This document shows positions 23,760 through 33,851 of a DNA stretch of 64,000 nt, piece after piece. This DNA is from Dolomedes plantarius. Lineage: Eukaryota > Arthropoda > Arachnida > Araneae > Dolomedidae. The notes under the pieces were generated by a model. It was not told the origin of the DNA, did not search any database, and worked only from the letters and a program-made list of their open reading frames with translations. The stretch spans positions 13,749,466 to 13,813,465 of the forward strand of contig OU015490.1 of assembly GCA_907164885.2 (NCBI GenBank). Direction: 5' to 3'. The stretch's first letter is position 1, and every line of letters begins with the position of its first letter. Position numbers and translations under genes: made by a program.

Positions 23760-24980
23760 CACTGAAGTGCCACTGAATTAGAGATACCTACCTAGTAACG
23801 AGTTGGGCCTCCTCTGGCCTTGATAACGGCTGCCACCCGACGAGGCATAGATTGAACAAGTTTCTGGAAACGTTCCACGGAAATGGCTTGCCAAATATTG
23901 GCTAAAGCTGTCCATAATTCAGTAAAGCTCTTTGGTGCTGTGTGATGGCCTTGCACGCCTTGTTCCAAAACATACCACAGATGCTCAATAGGATTTAAGT
24001 GTGGGCTTCTAGGTGGCCAATTCATGACAGAGAAGTCAGAGGAATGCTCATCCAACCAGACAGTAGCCAACCGGGACTTGTGAGAGGTACAGTTGTCTCG
24101 CTGGAAAACTCCATTACCGTGCGGATAACAGAACAGCATAAACGAATGGAGGTGATCACCCAGCAACTCTACGTACCGAATTGCATTGAGGGAGGTTGGT
24201 ACACGCACCAAAGATCCCAAACTGTGCCACGAAAAAACACCCCAGACCATGATTGAGCCACCATGCCCTTGTACAGTTCCAGCCAGGCATGCAGGATCCA
24301 TGGCTTCATGAGCCTGACGCCATATTCTCAGCCTCCCGTCGGCGTTAAGTAGTCGGAATCGAGACTCAACACTCCATGCTACTCGTTTCCAGTCCTCTAC
24401 ACTCCAGTCTCTGTGCTCTCTTGCCCAGGCAAGACGTGCAGCCCGATGGCGAGTATAGAGCAATGGTACTCTCGTAGGTCGACGGCTCCCGAAACCCATA
24501 CGGTGAAGCGAGCGTTGCACAGTCCGTTTACTGACTGTACGACTGGCACCGTCATTAAACTGGGTGGTAATTTGAGCTAATGTTTGGCTTCGCTGGCTAC
24601 GTACAATACGCCTGAGCCGTCTCTCACCACGCACTGTCAACGCTAATTGTCCTTTGCAATTTGCCCGATCGCTAGTTTTTTTTTCCACCATCCATGTATT
24701 CTTGGTATACTCTTGACACTGTCGACCTTGAAAATCCTAGCTTTCTGACGATTTCGGAAATTGAATGGCCCATGCGTCGCGCACCTACGATTTGTCCGCG
24801 ATCGAAGGCGTCTAAATCAGGGAGTTTACCCATACTGGCAATTCTAACAACTAATTCATAACAACCACAGTACACGCTATATATGCAGTTACCACAGCGC
24901 TCTCACTTGCGCATACATGATGCGCAGCGCTACACAATTTGAATAGGCTTTGCTATCCTTAATTTAGTGGCACTTCAGTG
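23760..24980 (-). mobile_element. Tc1 element, nearly full length
   Basis: TIRs cactgaagtgccact and, inverted, agtggcacttcagtg bound 1.2 kb that contains a whole Tc1 transposase gene on the minus strand. It sits inside a TA-rich tract. Confidence 0.93.
23792..24833 (-). pseudogene. Tc1 transposase (DD34E), frameshift and lost first Asp
   Basis: ATG 24833 starts MGKLPDLDAFDRGQIVGARR. An HTH follows (SISEIVRKLGFSRSTVSRVY), then a frame change in a run of nine T/A at 24676-24684, and the rest is open for 299 codons to GGPTRY at 23792. Total length, about 340 residues, is normal for Tc1. The second Asp is in RDNCTSHKS and the Glu in HLNPIEHLW. The first catalytic Asp, normally in W-S-D-E-S, reads WSVESRF: codon GTT replaces a GAT/GAC. 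The copy is therefore dead on two counts even though the rest is well kept. Tc1 transposases cut and paste at TA sites in the nucleus. Confidence 0.95.
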
Positions 24981-24990
24981 TGTATATATA

Positions 24991-25506
24991 TGTCGGACTT
25001 AAGCGGGAACGAAATAATTATTCTAAATTTTAAGGGGGCTTAGTAATTAATTTATTGTCGTGGCGTAATTCGCAACTATTCTCATATCTTGGTTCGAAAT
25101 ACATCGAGAGAAATCGGGGAAATTCCCTTTGGATTGATTGACATCTGTGGCCCCGCCCATGGTTCATCGCCGGTGTATGCGTCACAGAGATCATGTGGGC
25201 ATGCGCGGTGGCTTTGGATGGCAGAAAAACAATAGCGTTTAATCAGACGGCGGGAAACTCTTGATTAAGACAGTCACGCGTCGCTTGGGAGCTTGATGAC
25301 TGTTGGATTTAATTTATCAGATTGAATCAGGTAGCTTAAGATTTTGGAAATAAACGATGTTCGATATATTAATTGTAGTTCTTTGCCACCGGCCTTTTAA
25401 TTCATTGACTGCCATAACTTGAATAATTAAGTAAAGATAGATTAAGAAGGAGTAAGTTTGGATGTAAGACGACGTACTGGGAAGGGTGTAGGTAGCGAGC
25501 TCGTCA
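24991..25506 (+). repeat. 5' LTR of the LARD-like element
   Basis: It is 516 bp with TG...CA ends. I count only about three differences from the 3' LTR (for example gcaactattct against gccactattct, and catcgagag against catcaagag). A polyadenylation-type AAATAAA lies at about 25349. Confidence 0.92.
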
Positions 25507-28235
25507 ACAGCCGAGCAGGATTTTGGGATCGCGGGAGGGAAATTAAATCACCCCACAGCTTTTAAAAATGTAAGTTAAAAATTAAAATTTTATCCAAGTT
25601 CTCGTCATGCTCCCTCGTGACTGCGTTGACTGCGTTGGTTGAGAAGAAGAATAGTGGTTTGGAGCTGCAAATTTTTCTTCGTGTTATGCGAGCGACAACG
25701 AGTGCCGACGCCGATTTTACACTCGGATTTACATGGATGCTGGTCACCATCATTCATCTATCACCAGTGATGTGGTTGATTTTGCCTGCTGAAGTTTGTC
25801 CTCTGGGGAAAAGCGTTCGGATATCAACACCGTTGTGCGGCAAGGATAATTTTGCCGTTCCGATTTTCTTCAGTCGTCGAATCATCGCGCTCACCAGTTT
25901 TTCTTCAATGTGTTTTTTATTCTCCCAGAGAGAGTCATCGTGGGTGTGTCGCAGTGAGTTTCGTTCTCTCTGCGCTGTGTTTCGCCAAAAGACCTCGAAA
26001 CGAGGAAGTTATGTAATTTTTTCTCACGACTCTGCAACCAGCGTGAGTTATGTTTTTAAAGACAGCGGTGCGTGTTTGTGAATTTGCCAAGCAACAGGAA
26101 TTCTGTCAGATCTGCGTTTTAAAACAAAACGATAACGCCATGGTTTTCGGTCATCTAAAGCAGAGGCGCCTTTTTATCAAACATCATCCGGAGAACAGAA
26201 GAAGATTTTGTGTAAAAATAAAAAATTCGTGCAGAAAAAGTAAAATTTTTTTTAGTTTGACAGGATAAAGTCCGGTAAGCTCCGTTTTATTAAACTTTTA
26301 TGTGAAATGAGTTAAGCTTGGTTTTCGAAAGAACTGTTTGATTAAAACGATAATGTGTGTATTGATTATAATACTGTGTCAGAATATTAAATACGATATG
26401 GGTTTTTTGAGGAATATTATTTTTGATGAGATTAGTTTTATGTTATTGAATTGAGTATTTTTGTATTTTTGAAACAAATACAATTTTATACGCATAGAGC
26501 TTCCCCACCCAGTTTCACTGAAGAGTATGTTAAACTTTAGTTAACACTTGATTGGGTTAAATGATGAATATTAACTGACACCTATTAAGTAGATTTGTGA
26601 TAAGATATGTAATATTTTCATATTTTTCTCAGCGGATTTAATGACTGCTGAAAAATTTGTTGTTTTTGTGAAGGTTTTGTTGATTTGATAAGGATTTTGA
26701 GTTTGACAGACTTATTTCATGTTTCAAGAAAAATTAATTGATATTTAACCAACAATTCGTAATGTTTTAAAGTTATACTATTATGAAATTAAATTGTGTA
26801 TCTATCTTGTTCTTGGGGAGGGGGGGGGGGAAGCAAAGTAATGTACTAAATTAGGAGCAATTTAAAAATTTTTGCAGATTCTGATTTCCTGGTGCGACGA
26901 TGGTCATTTTTATCCTTTGTATATATTTTGTGTTTATTTGAGTGTTATGGAGTAGTATCTTAAGTTACATTTTGATAAATATCGTGTTAAATGTTTTTTT
27001 TTTAGTGTATATTTTTGGTCGACCGGCAAGCTTAATGAGGAGGGCCTCTGATTGTTAAGTGTATATTACTATATCGAAATAATAAAAAAAATGAGGTGTG
27101 GAATTTGCATTAATGTAAGATGTGAAAGTTACGAAATATTTTGGCCTTGAAATTGGTAAGATTTGGATAGCATATTGAAAAATGTGAATTTTTAACATGT
27201 TTTGTCAATAAATAATAAAATGATTAATGTTTTGACCGGGCATGAGCCTGTTTCACATGCCTCCTCATGTCATTAGGATTAGTTTTAAGTAAGTCATTGA
27301 GTGATCAGGAAAAGTGCGTAGTAAGCATTGAGAAAAGAAACTGCTTTGAGTAATCTAGATAATTTTGAAAGTTGATTACATACATTTTTAGATTCCAATT
27401 TACTGTTTCTCATATATTTTTAAAATTCAAATTGTGTGTTCTTGATTTTATTGATTGGGTTGGTAAAATTTTATGATGTGTCTTTTTTTTTGTATAAAGA
27501 AATAGCAATAATGTAAAGTTCAGAGATCCATTTCTTAAGTGATTTTACATGTTGGGTGCCTAACACCCTCTTGACTCCACATATGTGGTTAAACTTTGTG
27601 TTGTTTATATAGGGAAAAAGAAAAAAAAAGTTTAAACTCTCTTTTTTAAGCTACTTTGTGTATATTTTATCAATTTGGATCTCATAAAACAAGTGTAATA
27701 TTATGATGTAATTTCGAAAAATATGTTTTTTGGGTTTTGTGCACAAATGAAGAGTGATGTACAGCGTCTGATTTACAGAGTTGATATTTTTATTTTTGGT
27801 TGTACAGATTTGGACTTCTACATTTGTTAACAAGAACTGAGTGGTTACTATATTTACTTGTGATTGAGGTATTATTGTGTTTTTCTTTAATAAGATTTGA
27901 TGATAATTGTGTTTTTTAGTGATCTTTGTAATTTTGGACATTTATATTGTGATGATTAATAGCTCGTCAATGACAATTGTGTCTCAAATGGAGACTTGTG
28001 TAAAATGTATCAGTACCTCGATTCAATCTGGCTAGGCGTGAATAGATAAAATTTTGGGTTAGGTTTAATTTAATTTGTGTTGACTGGGGAGACGTCCCTA
28101 CTCAGCAATCTTTTTCGGTTGATAGTTATTTGGGATTTTGAAATATAATCTTACTGTTTTCTCTTCTGAAGACTTGCCGGATGGAATTAGCTACTCCATT
28201 TGTGTGCGTGCCTTCAGGGGGACGGGGGGGAAAGT
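25507..28235 (+). other. Non-coding interior of the LARD-like element
   Basis: The 5' end reads acagccgagcaggattttgg, in the place of a primer-binding site, but I cannot name the tRNA. The longest frame (25617-26081, 154 codons) resembles no retroelement protein. The sequence is T/G-rich on the plus strand, with a G run at 26818-26830 and a polypurine tract at its right end. Confidence 0.7.
28217..28235 (+). promoter_or_regulatory. Polypurine tract of the LARD-like element
   Basis: gggggacgggggggaaagt directly precedes TGTCGG of the right LTR, as expected for the plus-strand primer site. Confidence 0.8.
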
Positions 28236-28748
28236 TGTCGGACTTAAGCGGGAACGAAATAATTATTCTAAATTTTAAGGGGGCTTAGTAATTAATTTAT
28301 TGTCGTGGCGTAATTCGCCACTATTCTCATATCTTGGTTCGAAATACATCAAGAGAAATCGGGGAAATTCCCTTTGGATTGATTGACATCTGTGGCCCCG
28401 CCCATGGTTCATCGCCGGTGTATGCGTCACAGAGATCATGTGGGCATGCGCGGTGGCTTTGGATGGCAGAAAAACAATAGCGTTTAATCAGACGGCGGGA
28501 AACTCTTGATTAAGACAGTCAAGCGTCGCTTGGGAGCTTGATGACTGTTGGATTTAATTTATCAGATTGAATCAGGTAGCTTAAGATTTTGGAAATAAAC
28601 GATGTTCGATATATTAATTGTAGTTCTTTGCCACCGGCCTTTTAATTCATTGACTGCCATAACTTGAATAATTAAGTAAAGATAGATTAAGAAGGAGTAA
28701 GTTTGGATGTAAGACGACGTACTGGGAAGGGTGTAGGTAGCGAGCTCG

Positions 28749-28751
<3 letters not shown>
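28236..28751 (+). repeat. 3' LTR of the LARD-like element
   Basis: Direct repeat of 24991-25506, also 516 bp, ending in GTCA next to a long (TA)n tract. Confidence 0.92.
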
Positions 28752-28826
<75 letters not shown>

Positions 28827-28879
28827 ATGTATATGTATATATGTATGTATATATGTATGTATATGTATATATATATATA

Positions 28880-28922
<43 letters not shown>

Positions 28923-28937
28923 ATGTATATATATATA
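28752..28937. repeat. (TA)n/(TG)n microsatellite
   Basis: About 186 bp of dinucleotide repeat between the LTR and a Tigger MITE; the long Tyr-Ile and Ile-His frames on the two strands are artefacts. Confidence 0.95.
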
Positions 28938-29877
28938 CAGTGATTTCAGCTTATAAGGATCACGTTTGTTATTACTGTTTTTGCTTATAAGCGGTTCATT
29001 CTCATAGCCGAAATTTAGGTTTTTGGACAGAAACACACACTATATATACATATATTCGATAATTTACTATAAAATACTCTTTAATTTACGTTAATTTTCT
29101 TTATTAAAATTATTTTTATAATTTTAAAAATACAACTTAATTTCTATACCTATAAGTAGATACGCATGATTATAGTGAGAGAAGAAAGAAATCCAATATT
29201 TGTTACAACATACCTACTAAACAGTTTTAACATTTCAACTACAGGAAGGAAGCAAGAAAAAGATTTCTATGGTAGTTTGACGTAATGAAGTTTTCAGGAG
29301 GCTGTTTATACCTCTTTCAATACCAATAATTTCAGACCAAGATTCACCATCTAGCTTACGTTTCACGGCTTCATAACGTGCTGAATATACTAATGTCACG
29401 TTTTCCTAAGTGATAGTGGACATTTCCTCGAAGAATTATGTGTTTCAGGGTTCAGGAAGCCGCAACCAGGATGTGGGAGGTGGGAAAAAGAGTCCCTGTG
29501 TTTGTCAGTGGAGAAAAGTGAAATCGGATCCGCACGGTTAGGATGCCCCTGGGTCAAGCTAATAGGACAGTATTTAGCTAAAGCGTTTAAGGGGAAACTA
29601 TTATGTTATGTCTAACAAAGAAAGGGATGCATTTTACGACTGTATTCCTCTGTTATCACTCTTTCTTTTAAAAAGAATAAAGAAAGAACTTTGTACCTTT
29701 TGAGGGTTTAAGTGGCTATTTTGGAAAAAGAAAGGAAAGCGAAGAGTGTAAATTGATTCTTAAAACCGGTGAATTGATTCTTTAAAGCGAAAATTTTAAC
29801 ATGGAAATAATACATTTGTTTTTGTTTTTGCGATATTGATTCTTATAACCACTGATCACTATAAGCGGTGGTTACTG
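28938..29877 (-). mobile_element. Tigger deletion derivative (TIR CAGTGATTTCAGCTTATAAG)
   Basis: The left end is cagtgatttcagcttataag. The right end, atcactataagcggtggtta followed by ctg, is a looser inverted repeat. Repeats of gattcttataagcgg occur inside both ends. Copies of the same family are at 50533-51521 and, split, at 57822-63337. On the minus strand, near 29240-29390, sits a trace of the transposase C-terminus. Confidence 0.8.
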
Positions 29878-29881
29878 TATA

Positions 29882-31036
29882 CAGAGGCTGTTCACACATT
29901 TTTTAGACGATGTATATTGTATTCACAAAACTATATTACATAAAATTCTTGTGTTTTAAATGTTCTATTTGACATCCCTTATTCTGAACTATCTTTCGAC
30001 AGTGCAATTTCCAGGATAGCCTTTTGAAGTGTCAGAAGAGGTATTCTATCCCATTCCTCCTGAACAGCTTTTCAGAGTCCTGTAAGGGTTTTGGGACGAC
30101 GTTTGGATAATGCAGATTTTAAAAGTCCGAAAGCACAAAAATCCATAGGTGATACATCGGGAGATTTAGTAGGGATATCAGTGAAGGGTTTGGCCTTGAT
30201 ACCAGTTTTTTGTTCCATTTCTTTTAGGAAATTTACAGTGGATTTTGATGTGTGACTGCTAGCTTTGTCCTGATGGAGTCTTACAGATTGATGGCACTGT
30301 GGGTAAAGCGATGGTATTTCATTCAGAAAAATTGGCGATAAAATATGTTCCTGATAGTATTTGGTGTTAATCTTGACATTTTTTTCCACTCTCTTCATTT
30401 TTAACTTGTCATTATAAAAAAAACGAGCAACAATCATGAATCCCTTAGAAAAAACATTCTTTCGATTCTTTGAACCATGTACTTAAATTTTTTTCTTTTA
30501 ATGATTTGGAAGAATACGATGCACATTGCGTTTTTTCGCTTTCTTAAGATTTAAATCAACGTTTATCATTTTGTTTACAGTGGACACCGAGCATTTTAAT
30601 GATTTTGCAACTGTCCTTTGACTAGGGGGATTTTCTTTTAACATTAAACAACGTACCTTTGAATAGTCGAAGATGTCCGTTTTTTCCTTGGATACATGTT
30701 TGGAATTTTTGTCCCACTTGAGGCTCCAATTTGACGTTTTTTCCCTTTCTTGTTGACGATATTACCTATCGACGCTTTAGATATCACAAAACCATGACTC
30801 TCACATCGTTTTTGGATAACGGAGTATGCATATTTCTCTTTGGAAAGAGCATAAATGTAGCCTTCGAACCACTGCTTTGTTAAAAACGCCATTTTGAATA
30901 AAAACAACACTTTCAAGCCGCAGCTGATAATTTTGACTTCTAAAAACATAGTTCAATTGCAATTATTTCTTTTGCAGCAAACGATTTTTTGTTACCGCTT
31001 ACCAAAATCGTGTAAAAAATGTGCGAATAGCCTCTG
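29882..31036 (-). mobile_element. DD41D Tc1/mariner element, copy 2
   Basis: TIR cagaggctgttcacacattt on the left and aaatgtgcgaatagcctctg on the right. It is about 1.15 kb and aligns along its length with 20997-22146 apart from different internal deletions. Confidence 0.88.
29979..30892 (-). pseudogene. DD41D mariner-type transposase, lacks the first catalytic Asp
   Basis: The N-terminus starts at 30892 (MAFLTKQWFEGYIYALSKEK). The piece around DESW seen in copy 1 is absent here (about 140 bp missing near 30490). The later part is better kept: LHQDKASSHTSKS carries the second Asp and KSPDVSPMDFCAFGLL the third. Counting between these two Asp gives 41 residues, so the catalytic triad class is DD41D, as in the rosa-like group. 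The C-terminus reads TLTGLWKAVQEEWDRIPLL and ends SKDSSE. Frame breaks and the deletion make it inactive. Confidence 0.88.
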
Positions 31037-31852
31037 TATTTATATGTAATCTCGATCGATCGTTTTCCCCTATGTATCGTTTATTTCACCCAGTCCCGAA
31101 TAAATTACATAGAAAACAAGCAAAAATGTCCGCATGGATCGTTCCTCGATCCATCGTTTTCCTGCAATACTCTTTCAGAATATTGCAGCTTTACATTAAT
31201 GTATCGGATCGATCGTTTTTTCATAATATCTGATCCTGAAATGTAAATGTCTGGATTGAGCTAGAATGGCGGTCTAATTAAACAATGAGCGGAACATTTG
31301 AGATGAATGGTCTCGTATTTTTGTTCTCTCTTGTTTAGCCTGGTTTCGCTTTATTGTACCACCCCCATTATTTGTTCGTCGTTTGTGCTCCTTAATTCTT
31401 TAGCTCCTGGAGTACCCTATTTTCGGCAACTCATTCCAAATTCACCGACTATTCAACATTTCTGTTATTTTAGCAATGGCTGACGGTCAGCTTTTTTGTT
31501 GGCCGTGGGATGGAGGCGCCCTGGTGTTTGGTCTAGTGTGTGAGAAGTTTCTGATTACTGCAGTTCTACACTGACCGATGAGTGTTTCACCCGGAAGCAG
31601 AACTTCCTGGTGGTGTATGTCGGTCCCAATCCAGTGCAATTGAATGGTTCTAGTTACAAACGATTCACGGCTGCCGCTTCTTTATACTCTCACACAATAA
31701 CCGATACCGAAAAGAATGCAATTTACAACACAAAAAAATTATTGTTTACTTGCTGAGAGAAAACCACCAAAAAACAAACGACGATTAAGTACTTTTATTT
31801 CAATCAAAATTCCTGTGTATATACGTGTATTTGTTTTTTTTTTTTATTATTA

Positions 31853-32124
31853 TTATTATCAGGTTAGATGCCTGAATTAGATTGATGGAAACAGATTTTA
31901 AAACTTAACAAAATAATATTTATTCAATCTCCGAACATCACCTTTCGGTTATACAGCAGCAAGCGAAGTGTTTGCGAGCATCGAGAGAATTCTCGGGATA
32001 CAATACTGCCACGCCACCTATCGGTGTCGTGCAACATAAAATGACACTGAATGGTGGTGCCATCTATTATACAGTAAATGAATGAAATGCACTTATAAAT
32101 TAAATGAATTAAGTTATCACTACA
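31853..32124 (-). repeat. 3' LTR of the gypsy element
   Basis: On the minus strand it begins TGTAGTGATAAC and ends AACCTGATAATAA. Its distal end runs into a (TTA)n tract, which blurs the target duplication. Confidence 0.9.
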
Positions 32125-32142
32125 ATAGTATCCCTCCAGTGA
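32125..32142 (-). promoter_or_regulatory. Polypurine tract of the gypsy element
   Basis: The minus strand reads TGGAGGGATACTAT directly before the TGTAGTG start of the 3' LTR. Confidence 0.65.
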
Positions 32143-32579
32143 TGAACTTGTGAAGGAACGACAAAATGTTAAAAATAAGTATTAAATATACAATGATTAA
32201 AAAAAATATATCTTTCACATACATTGTTCTTTGGGAGATACCTGATGCAAACTTACTAGACAAATAAAATGAAAAAAAAAATAATATATATGGCATATAA
32301 ATTCGACATATTAATATGTAAAGAAAACAGTCTGGGTAATATCTGAATGTAATAAACATTTCACTTGTATATACCATAATTAATATATGTCCCTGAATAC
32401 AAAATGCTGCAAAGGTTAAAGAGAAATAATTTACTTTACAAAATATGAATATGTATATACCTGTCAAAATTTGAATGTAATATATATGATGCAATTTTCA
32501 AAATGTTTACAAAAATGAAATATATGTGATGCAATTTTCAAATGTTTTACAAAATGAATATATACAAAATGTTTTAACC
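32143..32579 (-). other. 3' untranslated region of the gypsy element
   Basis: AT-rich stretch between the end of the pol remnants and the polypurine tract. It contains a short direct repeat (atatatgatgcaattttcaaa near 32480 and atatgtgatgcaattttcaaa near 32520). No envelope-like frame is seen. Confidence 0.7.
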
Positions 32580-33048
32580 AATTTCTGTTATTAACCTCTT
32601 ATTAAATTTTACACGTCTACCAGATTTAGTTACTTGAGTTTTTACAGTCTCAGGATTTTCTGATGATTTCTTTTCGTTTGGTTGGGTTTCAGGGTAATCA
32701 GTCTCTGGTAAGTCATTAAATAGAAAAGCTGGCTTGACTCTATCAAGTGAGACACAACTTTTCTTCCCATTTTAGTCTATGGTGATTTTTGGTCTCTCGT
32801 GAAAGTACTGCATGAGGACCAGTGTAGAGTTGTGACAAGGGTGGACTGACTTTATCCACTCTTAGAAATACATGAGAGCAAGTGTTTAATTCTGGGTGCA
32901 CAAAAACCTTGGATTTCACATGATGGGATGTAGGGATGGGTTTGATGTGATTCATCCTTTCCCGCAATTGTTGGATGAAATTGTTTTGTGAAATTTTATT
33001 CGGTGAAGATTCTGTACACAAATCTGCTGGAAGTTTGAGTGAAACACC
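32580..33048 (-). pseudogene. Gypsy integrase C-terminal region, disabled
   Basis: In the frame after the stop at 33049, KLPADLCTESSPNKISQNNF and HVFLRVDKVSPPLSQLYTGP are readable. The latter is the GPY/F-type module common at gypsy integrase C-termini. A frame change near 32810 and an in-frame TAG then precede a lysine-rich tail (RVKPAFLFNDLPETDYPE and KSGRRVKFNKRL). I describe only the breaks; together with the upstream stop they show this part is not translated as one protein. Confidence 0.85.
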
Positions 33049-33816
33049 TTACACTAAGTCAGCGCTGGATGCATTTATATCTGTTTTCACAGCAGCTCTC
33101 AGTCCAAGTAAGATGGCAGGTAAGCATTCAGTCCATCTAGGATTTTCATGAGCCTTTATAGCACTCTTTAGGACACGGTGGAAACGTTCCACTAAACCAT
33201 TCGACTGAGGGTGGAAAGCAGTTGTTCTAATTCTGGTCGTGCCAAGCATATTTGTCAACTCTCGAAAGAGATGGGACTCAAATTGTCGACCTTGGTCTGT
33301 TGTTATGGTGGAAGGACATCCAAAACGACAGATCCAACCACTGAACAGAGCACGACATACAGTTTCTGCAGTAATATCAGCAATAGGCACTACCTCAGGC
33401 CATCTTGTAAATCTATCGATGATTGTCAGACAGTAGGTCTGCCCTTCTGATGGAGGTAAGGGACCTATCAAATCGATGTGGATGTGAGAAAATCTTGCAT
33501 CAGGTGATGCGAAAGTGCCTAAAGGTGTCTTGGTGTGCCTGATCACTTTTGATCGCTGGCATGCAATGCAGCTTTTCACCCATTCCTTAAGATGTTTCTT
33601 CATCTGAGGCCAAACATACCTGGATGAAATTAGTTGTGTAGTTGCTGCTATACCTGGATGTGCAAGGTTATGAAAGTGTTCAAAAAGAGTTCTGCGAAAA
33701 TTTTCTGGTACAAATGGTCGAGGTACATCTGTAGAGACATCACATAAAAGTTTGGTATTTGTCACTGGACTGGGGATGTATTTAAATTGTAAAGAAGTAC
33801 AATTTTCAGTCTGCAA
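33049..33816 (-). pseudogene. Gypsy integrase (zinc-binding and catalytic domains)
   Basis: An HHCC zinc domain (HFHNLAHPG, then CIACQRSK) is followed by a DDE core: [13 protein letters not shown] with the first Asp, [15 protein letters not shown] with the second, and [13 protein letters not shown] with the Glu. The frame ends at a TAA in the place of the tyrosine of the usual V-Y-G motif (ADLV-stop-GVSLKLP), a single-base nonsense change. Upstream, a short A-rich insertion and frame change separates it from the RNase H frame. The enzyme would join cDNA to host DNA in the nucleus. All catalytic residues are present, so the loss is recent. Confidence 0.93.
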
Positions 33817-33851
33817 ATTTTTTAATTCAGGATTTTTTTTATTTCATTTTT

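Larger units (their letters stand above)
24991..28751 (+). mobile_element. Non-autonomous LTR retrotransposon (LARD-like)
   Basis: Two 516-bp direct repeats, starting TGTCGGACTTAAGCGGG and ending GCGAGCTCGTCA, bound a 2.7 kb interior. A polypurine tract (gggggacgggggggaaag) stands directly before the right repeat. The flanks are TA repeats, which hide the target duplication. The interior shows no gag, protease, RT or integrase motif in any frame. Elements with LTRs and a long non-coding middle are called LARDs; they depend on proteins from another element. Confidence 0.88.

Noticed and set aside
25617..26081. 154-codon frame in the LARD interior as a gag gene
   Set aside because: No capsid, zinc-knuckle or protease motif and an unusual residue mix; it may be chance.
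33211..33450. Plus-strand frames across the gypsy integrase
   Set aside because: They are shadows of the minus-strand pol gene; likewise 35575-35829 and 23999-24256 over the Tc1 gene.
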